Position numbers and translations under genes: made by a program. Positions 45,201-55,019 of a stretch of 64,000 nt of DNA are shown here, piece by piece. Under the pieces are notes generated by a model. It did no database searches and was not told where the DNA came from. It saw nothing but the letters and a program-made list of their open reading frames with translations. How positions within the stretch are numbered: the stretch's first letter is position 1; the number at the start of each line of letters is the position of its first letter. This stretch comes from Gymnopus androsaceus JB14. Its lineage: Eukaryota; Basidiomycota; Agaricomycetes; Agaricales; Omphalotaceae. The stretch spans positions 18,810 through 82,809 of the forward strand of contig ML769683.1 in NCBI GenBank assembly GCA_009733575.1, given 5' to 3'.

Positions 45201-45545
45201 CCCAGGTGTTGCAGGTAAGAAAACTTGTGTCACAATGAGTCTGCCATTGTTCTTACACTTTCAGGATGTCGCACTGGTCGTATTTGAGTAATCTTTTACC
45301 TTCCAGATCATGTAGGTCTGAACTTGCTCCATCAACCATCACCTCAAGATTGGAAAAATTACATGGGACAGCCCCTTGCATTTGTCAGGTGGTACTCAAA
45401 ATTCAAGGGTCCTAACAAAGATACCATGATGTACGCTGACAATAAATTGGAACTGAACGGAGCCCCTCAACATACAAGTATTATACCTGTTGCAAACATC
45501 TGACAATTTTGCATGCTCATGCTGAACGTGACATTGAAGATGCCT
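42250..45545 (+). pseudogene. Plavaka-type (CACTA-like) transposase, broken late
   Basis: The ATG at 42250 begins with a C2H2 finger (CLVNGCPKSFPILSALQRHM), then an acidic region with an 18-bp-periodic repeat (VDVNEM units, about 42630-42735) and a conserved helix (WLDWEIAQWAVKEKIGHGS). After an intron the core continues: GDPAFADYLVYKPGKFF, APVIIASDKTQLTNFSGGK, and from 43828 a long open frame with HPILSSYVADYPEQCLV, ITPDVLHQLYQGVIKHL, NTEAFEHLHITFAKYGWR and SRQEKVASYDFF, all hallmarks of fungal Plavaka transposases (Kenneth/Plavaka branch of the CACTA/EnSpm group). The C-terminal exon has TGA at 45285-45287 and 45501-45503 where Arg is expected. A frame change lies near 43840. Terminal CACTA repeats were not found. 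Confidence 0.85.
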
Positions 45546-45819
45546 TGGGTAAGCGAGTGGGAGTCATGGAACATTTTAGATGAGTGTAAAAGGTTTTTTG
45601 TGAATCACTTTCAGAGTAAGTATGCATATGGTACAATTTATTAAAAGTAGTGGTGAACGGTGAATTAAAGACTGTCAAAGGCTGATAAATGTCTCAAGAA
45701 AGTAAGCCCCAATAATGTAGTGTATACTGGGTACTCTGGAAGTGGATGAGAGGGATTTTTAAGATTTACAGTAGTCGTGATAACCTACATAACAGCATAC
45801 CGAGACGTCCCTCCTGCGT

Positions 45820-46345
45820 CCCTCAGTGGTGTAGTGGTGCACATGCTTTTTGCTTATTTTGATGTTTACACTTTTCGGAAAAGTAATATGGGTTTGGTTC
45901 CCATCTGAGGCATGCATATCTATATTGAGGGAGATATTTTTCCCTCTTTGTCATTACTTACTTTTCAGTGTTGCCGAAAGAGGCTTTCTTAAAATCATCA
46001 TGTTTCTTGCCTTTTATGAGACATTGAGTGGCGTGACCTCTGTGGGACAGTCTTCTGTTCTTCCATCATGTAACACCAATTTCTGGCTGCACTCAGCCAA
46101 ATCTTTTTCGTTTTCGACTCGAATTGCAGGCTATGTTCAGTCGCTAGTAACCTCTCAATGACTGACAGCTCTATCACTGGGCTGCTTTCTCTTTACTTTA
46201 TCCAGGACACCTTCAGATTTTCCACACATTTTCTTTGCCTTCCTACCATGGACTATTGATTTCAATTTCATTCAGGCTGTACTCAGCCGAATCTCAACTT
46301 CATTGGCAACTCATCTTGCAGGCTGTCCTCAGCTGTCTTTCCAGC
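45820..46345 (+). repeat. GGCTG-family SINE-like element, full copy in unit 1
   Basis: The tRNA-like head at 45820-45912 has acceptor halves CCTCAG/CTGAGG, A-box-like TGGTGTAGTGG, a perfect T-arm (ATGGG TTTGGTT CCCAT) and B-box-like GGTTTGGTTCC. The body follows: TTCTTCCATCATGTAACACC, then cores at about 46086 (GGCTGCACTCAGCC), 46129, 46275 (GGCTGTACTCAGCC) and 46320. Ends after TCAGCTGTC. Confidence 0.65.
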
Positions 46346-46408
46346 GATAGAATGATTGTCCAGCTGAAGCGCTTTCTGCTATCTATATCGCTTGGTAAGT
46401 GTCTTCAG

Positions 46409-48586
46409 TCACTTCAGGCAACCACTATATATGACCTAGTTAGGATAGAAAACTGATGTACCTAAACTATCCTAAGAGGTTACTTTTTGGGGCATTCTGC
46501 CCAGCCAATATTTCAGTGAGGCAGCTGCCCACCTGTGCTCAATTTTTCCAGGCAGCAGCCCACCAACCCTGTCTTGATCAAAATCACTGCCCTGCCTACC
46601 AGGTAGCTGCCTGGTCAGGGCTGGGCAGCTGCCCAACTTGTCACATGTCACAGGTGTCCGGGGTCCCTCTGCCTGCCATTTTTCACCAATTTGATCCTGG
46701 GTTCCTCCCATCTTTTAAATATTTTTTTCATTAATTTCATGAGTAGATACATTATCTTACTGACACAATACTACCTGATATTTCAGGGCAGCTGCCTATG
46801 TTGCTGGCCATGGATCTGACCATTGATGACCTTATTGCCTATTGCTCACCTTAGTTAGTGCCACAATATATGTATACATAATGTTTATATTACCAAAGAT
46901 ACCAACAGATAAGTATATACATTATCTAGGGCAGCTGCCCACTCAAGCTGGTGTATGGGGCAGCTACCCACTCAAGTTGGTATATGGGGCAGCTGCCCAC
47001 TCAAGTTGGTATATGGGGCAGCTGCCTACTCAAGTTGGTATATGGGGCAGCTGCCCACCTTACTTAGTAGATCACAATACATTGATAATTACAATTCAAA
47101 TATATTCATACAAGCATAAACTACCTAAGTAACAGCTACCTAAATACATTGACATACTCTACAGATGCACAACACTATCCTAAAATGACATAACACTTAA
47201 AGGTTGTTCCTACATTTTGGCAGGCTAAAGTTGGTCACTGAGCCTTCCTATGGTATTGGTTGCTGTCTGGGGTGCCCCAGTCAGCCATCTAAGGGCAACA
47301 TAAGTTTAAGAAAGAAAGTCCATTGAGGTTGTTGACAAGAGGTCCGGAACAAAAATGGTTGAAAAGGCACTAATATCACGTGGTGATGTATTTTCAGCTT
47401 CAACCTTCTGTCAATGACTGTGTCTGCTGCAATTTGGATTTGCAGCAGATACGCACATATTTTTATTTCTAGGAATGGCCCTTTTCACTGGAACAACTCT
47501 AGCCTTTTATTCAAACACTCTAGTCAATGGTTGTCACTTCTCAAAGTTCCTCATTTGTCAAAGTGGAAATTGTCTATTCATTTGACCTTCCAATTTCAGA
47601 ACGCTCTCATTTTTGACCCAATGCAAATGCCAAGGAAGAATTTCCATTCTCGTGTGACAACACTTGATGTACACATGAGATTACAACAAACTTATGCATC
47701 ATCAAAATGCACCTGTAACTGTTATCCTGAAGGCTTGACATTGGGCTATATCCCTACTTTGCAAATGCTTCAGTAGGGATACAACCATGAAAGAGCCAAG
47801 GCTGCTATGGGATAAATCCCTAGTACCTACCATGACCAAGGGATATATCCCATACACCAGTATTGCCAGTGCACATAGCGTCAGGATGATGAGTCACCAA
47901 GAAAGATGAGAGCAATGGAGACACCAAAAGCATTCACCGGACCAATATGAAGCAGGACTAAAATGTTGCCAATAGGAATCGAACCCTGCACTTCACAAAT
48001 ATTCCAGTGCCTAATCAGTCCGATTAACGCTCATGGTGCACACTAACCACTTGTTCATGCAAATGATTTAAATTAATGCACTAAATCAATTATGTAGCTT
48101 CTACGCTGGGTCATGTAGCCAGCATTATTGCACACTAGACATAAGCATACTTTAGGATTAGGATACACAGGTGGTGCCAAGTGTGAGGGGCACATAGATG
48201 ATGTAGGTGTGGCCTGGCAAATGAAGGAAGCATCAGCAACTGCACAAAGCAAATGGAGCCAATGGCGGAAGTGCAGGAGCGAACCAAAACAAAGGGTGCG
48301 TTACTAACCATTGCCTTGCTCATTCAACGCCTGATCAGCAATAACCTTTGTTGTGACCGAACAACATCCGCAATAATCTTTGTCGGCTGTGATAAGGATG
48401 CGGGAGGAGCAGGCAAGGATTCTGTGCGTGAGGGAGATAGGATAGTGAAAAAAATTGTTAACTCAGATACATCCCCATAAACACCACTATTGTGCAGAAA
48501 GAAAGACAAATGGTACTCACTGATCCCTCAAACTCTCTGCACTAAACCCTGCAAAGATCACTGAATGGATAGCGCCAATATGTGCA
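46409..48586 (-). repeat. Long-range repeat, copy B (inverted relative to copy A)
   Basis: Reverse complement of about 8900-11074. Starts TCACTTCAGGCAACC at 46409 and stops at GCGCCAATATGTGCA at 48586, where the second tandem unit begins. Contains the minisatellite (about 46930-47055) and the tRNA-like box pair. Confidence 0.9.
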
Positions 48587-48587
48587 T

Positions 48588-51471
48588 GTAAGCCCCAATA
48601 ATGTAGTGTATACTGGGTACTCTGGAAGTGGATGAGAGGGATTTTTAAGATTTACAGTAGTCGTGATAACCTACATAACAGCATACCGAGACGTCCTCCT
48701 GCGTCCCTCAGTGGTGTAGTGGTGCACATGCTTTTTGCTTATTTTGATGTTTACACTTTTCGGAAAAGTAATATGGGTTTGGTTCCCATCTGAGGCATGC
48801 ATATCTATATTGAGGGAGATATTTTTCCCTCTTTGTCATTACTTACTTTTCAGTGTGCCGAAAGAGGCTTTCTTAAAATCATCATGTTTCTTGCCTTTTA
48901 TGAGACATTGAGTGGCGTGACCTCTGTGGGACAGTCTTCTGTTCTTCCATCATGTAACACAATTTCTGGCTGCACTCAGCCAAATCTTTTTCGTTTTCGA
49001 CTCGAATTGCAGGCTATGTTCAGTCGCTAGTAACCTCTCAATGACTGACAGCTCTATCACTGGGCTGCTTTCTCTTTACTTTATCCAGGACACCTTCAGA
49101 TTTTCCACACATTTTCTTTGCCTTCCTACCATGGACTATTGATTTCAATTTCATTCAGGCTGTACTCAGCCGAATCTCAACTTCATTGGCAACTTCATCT
49201 TGCAGGCTGTCCTCAGCTGTCTTTCCAGCGATAGAATGATTGTCCAGCTGAAGCGCTTTCTGCTATCTATATCGCTTGGTAAGTGTCTTCAGTCACTTCA
49301 GGCAACCACTATATATGACCTAGTTAGGATAGAAAACTGATGTACCTAAACTATCCTAAGAGGTTACTTTTTGGGGCATTCTGCCCAGCCAATATTTCAG
49401 TGAGGCAGCTGCCCACCTGTGCTCAATTTTTCCAGGCAGCAGCCCACCAACCCTGTCTTGATCAAAATCACTGCCCTGCCTACCAGGTAGCTGCCTGGTC
49501 AGGGCTGGGCAGCTGCCCAACTTGTCACATGTCACAGGTGTCCGGGGTCCCTCTGCCTGCCATTTTTCACCAATTTGATCCTGGGTTCCTCCCATCTTTT
49601 AAATATTTTTTTCATTAATTTCATGAGTAGATACATTATCTTACTGACACAATACTACCTGATATTTCAGGGCAGCTGCCTATGTTGCTGGCCATGGATC
49701 TGACCATTGATGACCTTATTGCCTATTGCTCACCTTAGTTAGTGCCACAATATATGTATACATAATGTTTATATTACCAAAGATACCAACAGATAAGTAT
49801 ATACATTATCTAGGGCAGCTGCCCACTCAAGCTGGTGTATGGGGCAGCTACCCACTCAAGTTGGTATATGGGGCAGCTGCCCACTCAAGTTGGTATATGG
49901 GCAGCTGCCTACTCAAGTTGGTATATGGGGCAGCTGCCCACCTTACTTAGTAGATCACAATACATTGATAATTACAATTCAAATATATTCATACAAGCAT
50001 AAACTACCTAAGTAACAGCTACCTAAATACATTGACATACTCTACAGATGCACAACACTATCCTAAAATGACATAACACTTAAAGGTTGTTCCTACATTT
50101 TGGCAGGCTAAAGTTGGTCACTGAGCCTTCCTATGGTATTGGTTGCTGTCTGGGGTGCCCCAGTCAGCCATCTAAGGGCAACATAAGTTTAAGAAAGAAA
50201 GTCCATTGAGGTTGTTGACAAGAGGTCCGGAACAAAAATGGTTGAAAAGGCACTAATATCACGTGGTGATGTATTTTCAGCTTCAACCTTCTGTCAATGA
50301 CTGTGTCTGCTGCAATTTGGATTTGCAGCAGATACGCACATATTTTTATTTCTAGGAATGGCCCTTTTCACTGGAACAACTCTAGCCTTTTATTCAAACA
50401 CTCTAGTCAATGGTTGTCACTTCTCAAAGTTCCTCATTTGTCAAAGTGGAAATTGTCTATTCATTTGACCTTCCAATTTCAGAACGCTCTCATTTTTGAC
50501 CCAATGCAAATGCCAAGGAAGAATTTCCATTCTCGTGTGACAACACTTGATGTACACATGAGATTACAACAAACTTATGCATCATCAAAATGCACCTGTA
50601 ACTGTTATCCTGAAGGCTTGACATTGGGCTATATCCCTACTTTGCAAATGCTTCAGTAGGGATACAACCATGAAAGAGCCAAGGCTGCTATGGGATAAAT
50701 CCCTAGTACCTACCATGACCAAGGGATATATCCCATACACCAGTATTGCCAGTGCACATAGCGTCAGGATGATGAGTCACCAAGAAAGATGAGAGCAATG
50801 GAGACACCAAAAGCATTCACCGGACCAATATGAAGCAGGACTAAAATGTTGCCAATAGGAATCGAACCCTGCACTTCACAAATATTCCAGTGCCTAATCA
50901 GTCCGATTAACGCTCATGGTGCACACTAACCACTTGTTCATGCAAATGATTTAAATTAATGCACTAAATCAATTATGTAGCTTCTACGCTGGGTCATGTA
51001 GCCAGCATTATTGCACACTAGACATAAGCATACTTTAGGATTAGGATACACAGGTGGTGCCAAGTGTGAGGGGCACATAGATGATGTAGGTGTGGCCTGG
51101 CAAATGAAGGAAGCATCAGCAACTGCACAAAGCAAATGGAGCCAATGGCGGAAGTGCAGGAGCGAACCAAAACAAAGGGTGCGTTACTAACCATTGCCTT
51201 GCTCATTCAACGCCTGATCAGCAATAACCTTTGTTGTGACCGAACAACATCCGCAATAATCTTTGTCGGCTGTGATAAGGATGCGGGAGGAGCAGGCAAG
51301 GATTCTGTGCGTGAGGGAGATAGGATAGTGAAAAAAATTGTTAACTCAGATACATCCCCATAAACACCACTATTGTGCAGAAAGAAAGACAAATGGTACT
51401 CACTGATCCCTCAAACTCTCTGCACTAAACCCTGCAAAGATCACTGAATGGATAGCGCCAATATGTGCACA
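48588..51471 (+). repeat. Direct tandem duplication, unit 2
   Basis: Second copy of 45702-48587. Beyond about 51471 the homology with repeat copy A continues without a break to 52035, so unit 2 is the original and unit 1 the truncated duplicate. Confidence 0.85.
48705..49230 (+). repeat. GGCTG-family SINE-like element, full copy in unit 2
   Basis: Near-identical duplicate of 45820-46345, with the tRNA-like head at 48705-48797 and the same series of GGCTG...CAGCC cores. A single C is missing in AACACAATTTCTGG. Confidence 0.65.
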
Positions 51472-52035
51472 CGCGAGAAATGTAATGACAGCTGGCCAGG
51501 TCATTGGGTTACAGTGTCACCTTCAGAACGTTGGCAAAGCAGCAAGGGAGGTCGACCATCACATACCTTAACACCCATACCTTTCAAAACATTCGTGACA
51601 CAACATGTTTCATTGAGGAGTTGACCATAGGTTATGTATTTACACAACAAAGGGTTAGCATCAAATGTACATTCTAGAGAAGTAGAAAATAATATAGAAT
51701 TGTATTTGGACTCACTGATGTTCACCAGGCTCATCAGCTTCATATATAATCACTACCTTGTTCAGATCTGCAAACACATTTTATGCAGTTGTAACAGGCA
51801 TTGAGTGTTCCATCCATGACCAGGTTATTGGGAGGGTTTTGGGTGGGATGTCCACGGGCCCTCCAACCATAGCAGTAGTAGTCATACCATTCATTGTAGG
51901 GCAGGGAGACTCCTCCGATGTAACAGACTTGAGCCAAGATGGACATGATGTGGTGGGTGTTGAACCCAAGGGCATACTGATACCAGTTGAAGACCCAAGT
52001 GTACGGATTGAGTCAAAAGAGAGTTGGTCCAGTGA
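49293..52035 (-). repeat. Long-range repeat, copy C (inverted relative to copy A)
   Basis: Reverse complement of 8337-11074 over its full length (2743 bp versus 2738). Includes the aromatic-rich ORF fragment on the minus strand (about 52012-51740), the tRNA-like pair and the minisatellite. Homology ends at TTGGTCCAGTGA (52035). Confidence 0.9.
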
Positions 52036-52804
52036 TGTTCTCCACAATCATGTGAGTCTGACGGTACCCCATATGAGGTGGTCTGGCCTGGTCTTCCCAT
52101 CAGTATACCTGTTGCTAAGTTTTTCTAATCCTTTTTCAATAAGTTTTGATTTTGAGCTTGCAGAACCCCAGTAGTTATCCTAGAGCTCAAACACATCACT
52201 GGGCTTAAAATGACCCAAATGAACAATTTGGATTATTCCGATAGGCTCTGGATGGACATGTTTGCACTATCAACATGTATTAACAAGTCAAGTTGCTATT
52301 TTTTAGTGTTTTTTGACAGCTGCAATATCCTGGCACTAAAGATCCTTGAGGCTTAGTGTTTGCAGAGTCAAGTACACCTCTCACAAGGAAAGGAAACTTT
52401 GTCTATTCAGTTTTGCTCCAGATGGCTGTCCTGCCATGCTATGAGCTGCTCAATAAACAAAGCACTCAAACCGGTACTTCAGTAAATCACTTATATCTCA
52501 AGCAAATTTATAGCTGGCCACTAGTGTATTAGGAGTGGAACATATATTTAGCTAGTCCAAATGACTCGGTATATTTCTTTTTGACCTGGGTGTCTAGCTG
52601 GCCCCAGTACACAAGCACTGATTCCAAGCTGAGCTGAATAAAGGTCATTCAAGTATATCTCGGGACTCTTATTTTGAAAAGCATCCAAATAAATGCCAGA
52701 TTTATTGTTACGTATAAGAAATACAGTGTAGCATACAAGTATTAGTATTACTGTTGACCCATGTAGCATAGTTGTGCAGTTCAATATACTGCGCAACTTG
52801 CACA
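52036..52804. other. No recognised gene
   Basis: A/T-rich sequence between repeat copy C and the palindromic element E3. The longest minus-strand open frame here runs into E3 and has no coding features. Confidence 0.4.
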
Positions 52805-53160
52805 CATCAGGAAAAATGGTCTGGGCCCAGCATGACCCCAGGTCACTTAGGCAGCATAGGCCACCCAGGAATAATGCAAAAACTTTGAACACCTCAGGTA
52901 TCCTAGGCTTCCTAGGCCTCCTAAGCCTCCTCAGCCTCTGAGCCTCCTAGGAATTCTGAGGGTATCCTCAGGTTGCCTCAGGTTGTCCCAGGATGCCTCT
53001 GGACAGCCCAGGACAGCTCAGGATGGCCCCCAGAATACCTAGGAGGCTTAGGAGGCCTAGGATACCTGAGGTGTCCAAAGTTTTTTTGCATTATTCCTAG
53101 GTGGCCTAGGCTGCCTAAGTGACCTGGGGTCATCCTGGGCCCAGACTATTTTTCCTGATG
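52805..53160. mobile_element. Palindromic CCTNAGG-rich element E3 (MITE/foldback type)
   Basis: 356 bp with near-perfect long inverted arms: CATCAGGAAAAATGGTCTGG at the left end matches the reverse complement of the right end, and the arms continue inward through CATGACCCCAGGTCACTTAGGC and CACCTCAGGTATCC. The centre is packed with CCTAGG, CCTGAGG and CCTCAGG. The terminal head is the same as that of E1 (6931) and E2 (20885) with G for C at two positions. Only a 2-bp CA is shared outside the ends, so no clear target duplication. Confidence 0.8.
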
Positions 53161-53594
53161 CATACAACTGAGCCAGAGCTTGTGCAAGCCCTCTCCTGGA
53201 CAAAAGGAGAGCACAAAATGTTGTTCCGAGGAGCTACACATTATGCTCACCATGTAAAAGAAATGGATCATGTCATTCCAAGGAACAACATGTTGTCCCA
53301 CTGTATAGTAGAAGAGATAAAAACAACAGTAACTGCAACAACACTTGGGAAGAAGGGATAAGAATTGACCTTGGTTGTTGTCAATGTAACAGGGGAAAGG
53401 AGAATGGAGGATTGAAGCTGCAAAAATGGCCACAAGGAAAGTTTGAATAACAAGCAGAAGATTGGCCGGAGAGCTTCAGGACACTCCATGTGAACAATTA
53501 AATCAAGACCATAATTAGTAATGAAAAATGTTTTGTAGAGAATAAATTATTTTGGGTTATTTTTTGCCTGATAAAGCACTTAGATTTCCCCCAA

Positions 53595-53988
53595 GAGCCC
53601 AGAACACAGATTTTATATACAAAGACTATTACAATTGTAGGTAATATCAATGTCTACAAATTATTTACAACTGTAGGTACAATCAATTTTGATATAGTAA
53701 TACAATCTGGTGCGCAAATTTCGGGCCCGCCTCCACTTCACTCCCCTCCCTCACTACGCTCGGGGGGGGTCCCCTGGGGCTGGGAAGTCGTCGGCAGGCA
53801 CCATAAAGCCTCATTTGCACTTATTTCAAGAGTCAGCAACCCCTAACCCTAACCCTTCCTAATACATCAGCGGTTCGAACACCCGTTTCCAGGTAGTGCA
53901 CAATTCCCATCAGACAAGCTGACCGAGAATACCGTTATGCCATTAGGCGCATGTAAGTGATTGTAAACAAATCCAATGCCGTAGGTTG
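53595..53988. mobile_element. 394-bp insertion in the foldback element's left arm
   Basis: Flanked by the 7-bp direct repeat CCCCCAA (53588-53594 and 53989-53995); the uninterrupted right arm shows the joined form. Contains a G/C-rich stretch with a seven- or eight-G run (about 53761-53770) and a short telomere-like motif. No terminal inverted repeats seen. Confidence 0.6.
53840..53855. repeat. Short interstitial telomere-like motif
   Basis: CCCCTAACCCTAACCC, i.e. about two and a half units of the fungal TTAGGG telomere repeat read from the other strand. Too short to prove telomeric origin. Confidence 0.5.
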
Positions 53989-54326
53989 CCCCCAAAAACC
54001 AGTGATAAAAGACCGTCAATTGCCCTTGAAAGCAAGGGTCTTTTACACTCGTAAAAGATGAACTATTACAGTGACCTTAGCAACAAGCCACTTCACAAAC
54101 AAAGGCCTTGGGCAAGTTGCCAAGGTCACCGTAATAGTTCATCTTTTACAAGTGTAAAAGACCCTTGCTTTCAAGGGCAATTGATGGTCTTTTATCACTG
54201 GTTTTTTGGGGGAAATCTCAGTGCTTTATTGGGCAAAAAATCACCTGAAATAATTCATTTTCTACAAAACATTTTACATTACTAATTACAGTCTTGATTT
54301 AATTGTTCCCGTGGAGTGGGAGGAAG

Positions 54327-54927
54327 TGGCAGTACCGCAGAAGCTAGATTTGGAGCGCTAAAAGTATCTAGTCTGTTAGTGGGTGCAGAGAGCAGCACTG
54401 GGTGGTGCAAACAATAACAAGATGTGATTTGGCAAAGATGAGGTAGTGGAAGACCGTTGAATACAAACATGGTGAGAAAGGCAGTGAAAGCTGAGCAGCT
54501 AGAGAACTGGGGAGCTAAAGTCAATTAAATCAACCCAAACTGGGTCAAAAAAGCAATGGTGGGCTCAAGGTTGCGGAATACCAAAGTAGGGAGGGATAAC
54601 CTATCATTGTAACACTTATGGTGCTGGTTCTGAGCGCTGCATTTGCTGAAGTAAATAGCTGCTAAAATCGCCTCAAATCCACATTGAAAATGGGATGAGT
54701 GCATGGGACTGTGTAAACATTGTATATAGAATGACACTTGCAGTCGCACAACTTGATAGACACATGCTGTATTGAGGTCTACAGAGGAGAGGAGATCATA
54801 CAATAAGGGGAAGATGGTAGTTGAAAGGTAAGAAATGACTGTCATATGTAATATAGGTAGAAGAGCTATAAGTAGTGCCGGATGCCAAAGTCAGGGTATG
54901 CAATTTGTAAGTGCGCGAGCGCTTACA
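54327..54927 (-). mobile_element. Probable 3' LTR of gypsy-3 (left end undefined)
   Basis: On the minus strand the LTR would begin TGTAAGCGCTCGCGC at 54927, immediately after a polypurine tract. It continues as non-coding sequence toward 54327, where the foldback element starts. The far LTR end (CA) and a target duplication could not be fixed. Confidence 0.5.
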
Positions 54928-54939
54928 CCCTCCCCCATA
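54928..54939 (-). other. Polypurine tract of gypsy-3
   Basis: TATGGGGGAGGG on the minus strand directly before the TG of the presumed 3' LTR and downstream of the chromodomain: the canonical position for plus-strand priming. Confidence 0.65.
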
Positions 54940-55019
54940 TTGAAACAGGAGAATCATAAAAGATTGCAAGCAAATTAGCACAAGAATAGAGTGAGGAAAG
55001 AAGAATATCAAACAGATAA

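Larger units (their letters stand above)
45702..48587 (+). repeat. Direct tandem duplication, unit 1 (about 2.9 kb)
   Basis: Unit 1 begins GTAAGCCCCAATAATG at 45702. The same sequence restarts at 48588, giving an offset of 2886 bp (2884 at the inner junction, because of small indels such as CCCTCC versus CCTCC near 45810). The junction is TGTGCA|TGTAAGCCCC. Each unit holds a GGCTG-family element followed by the inverted 2.7-kb repeat. The two units look almost identical, so the duplication is recent (or an assembly artefact). Confidence 0.88.
53474..54326. mobile_element. Large foldback element with nested hairpin
   Basis: The outer arms start at 53474 and 54326 (CACTCCA...GAACAATTAAATC on both) and run about 110 bp. 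An inner hairpin, 53999-54084 with 54115-54203, repeats CCAGTGATAAAAGACC and TTGCCCTTGAAAGCAAGGGT in inverted form around a loop of about 30 bp. Outer and inner arms are continuous on the right side, but on the left they are separated by an insert at 53595-53988. No coding capacity. No target duplication identified. Confidence 0.8.

Noticed and set aside
52548..52892. 114-codon minus-strand frame with a hydrophobic start (signal-peptide-like)
   Set aside because: Begins inside palindromic element E3 and has no codon or domain support beyond the hydrophobic start.
52801..53162. Tc1-type TA target duplication for palindromic element E3
   Set aside because: Bases outside the ends are CA and CA, not TA; a 2-bp match is too weak to assign a superfamily.
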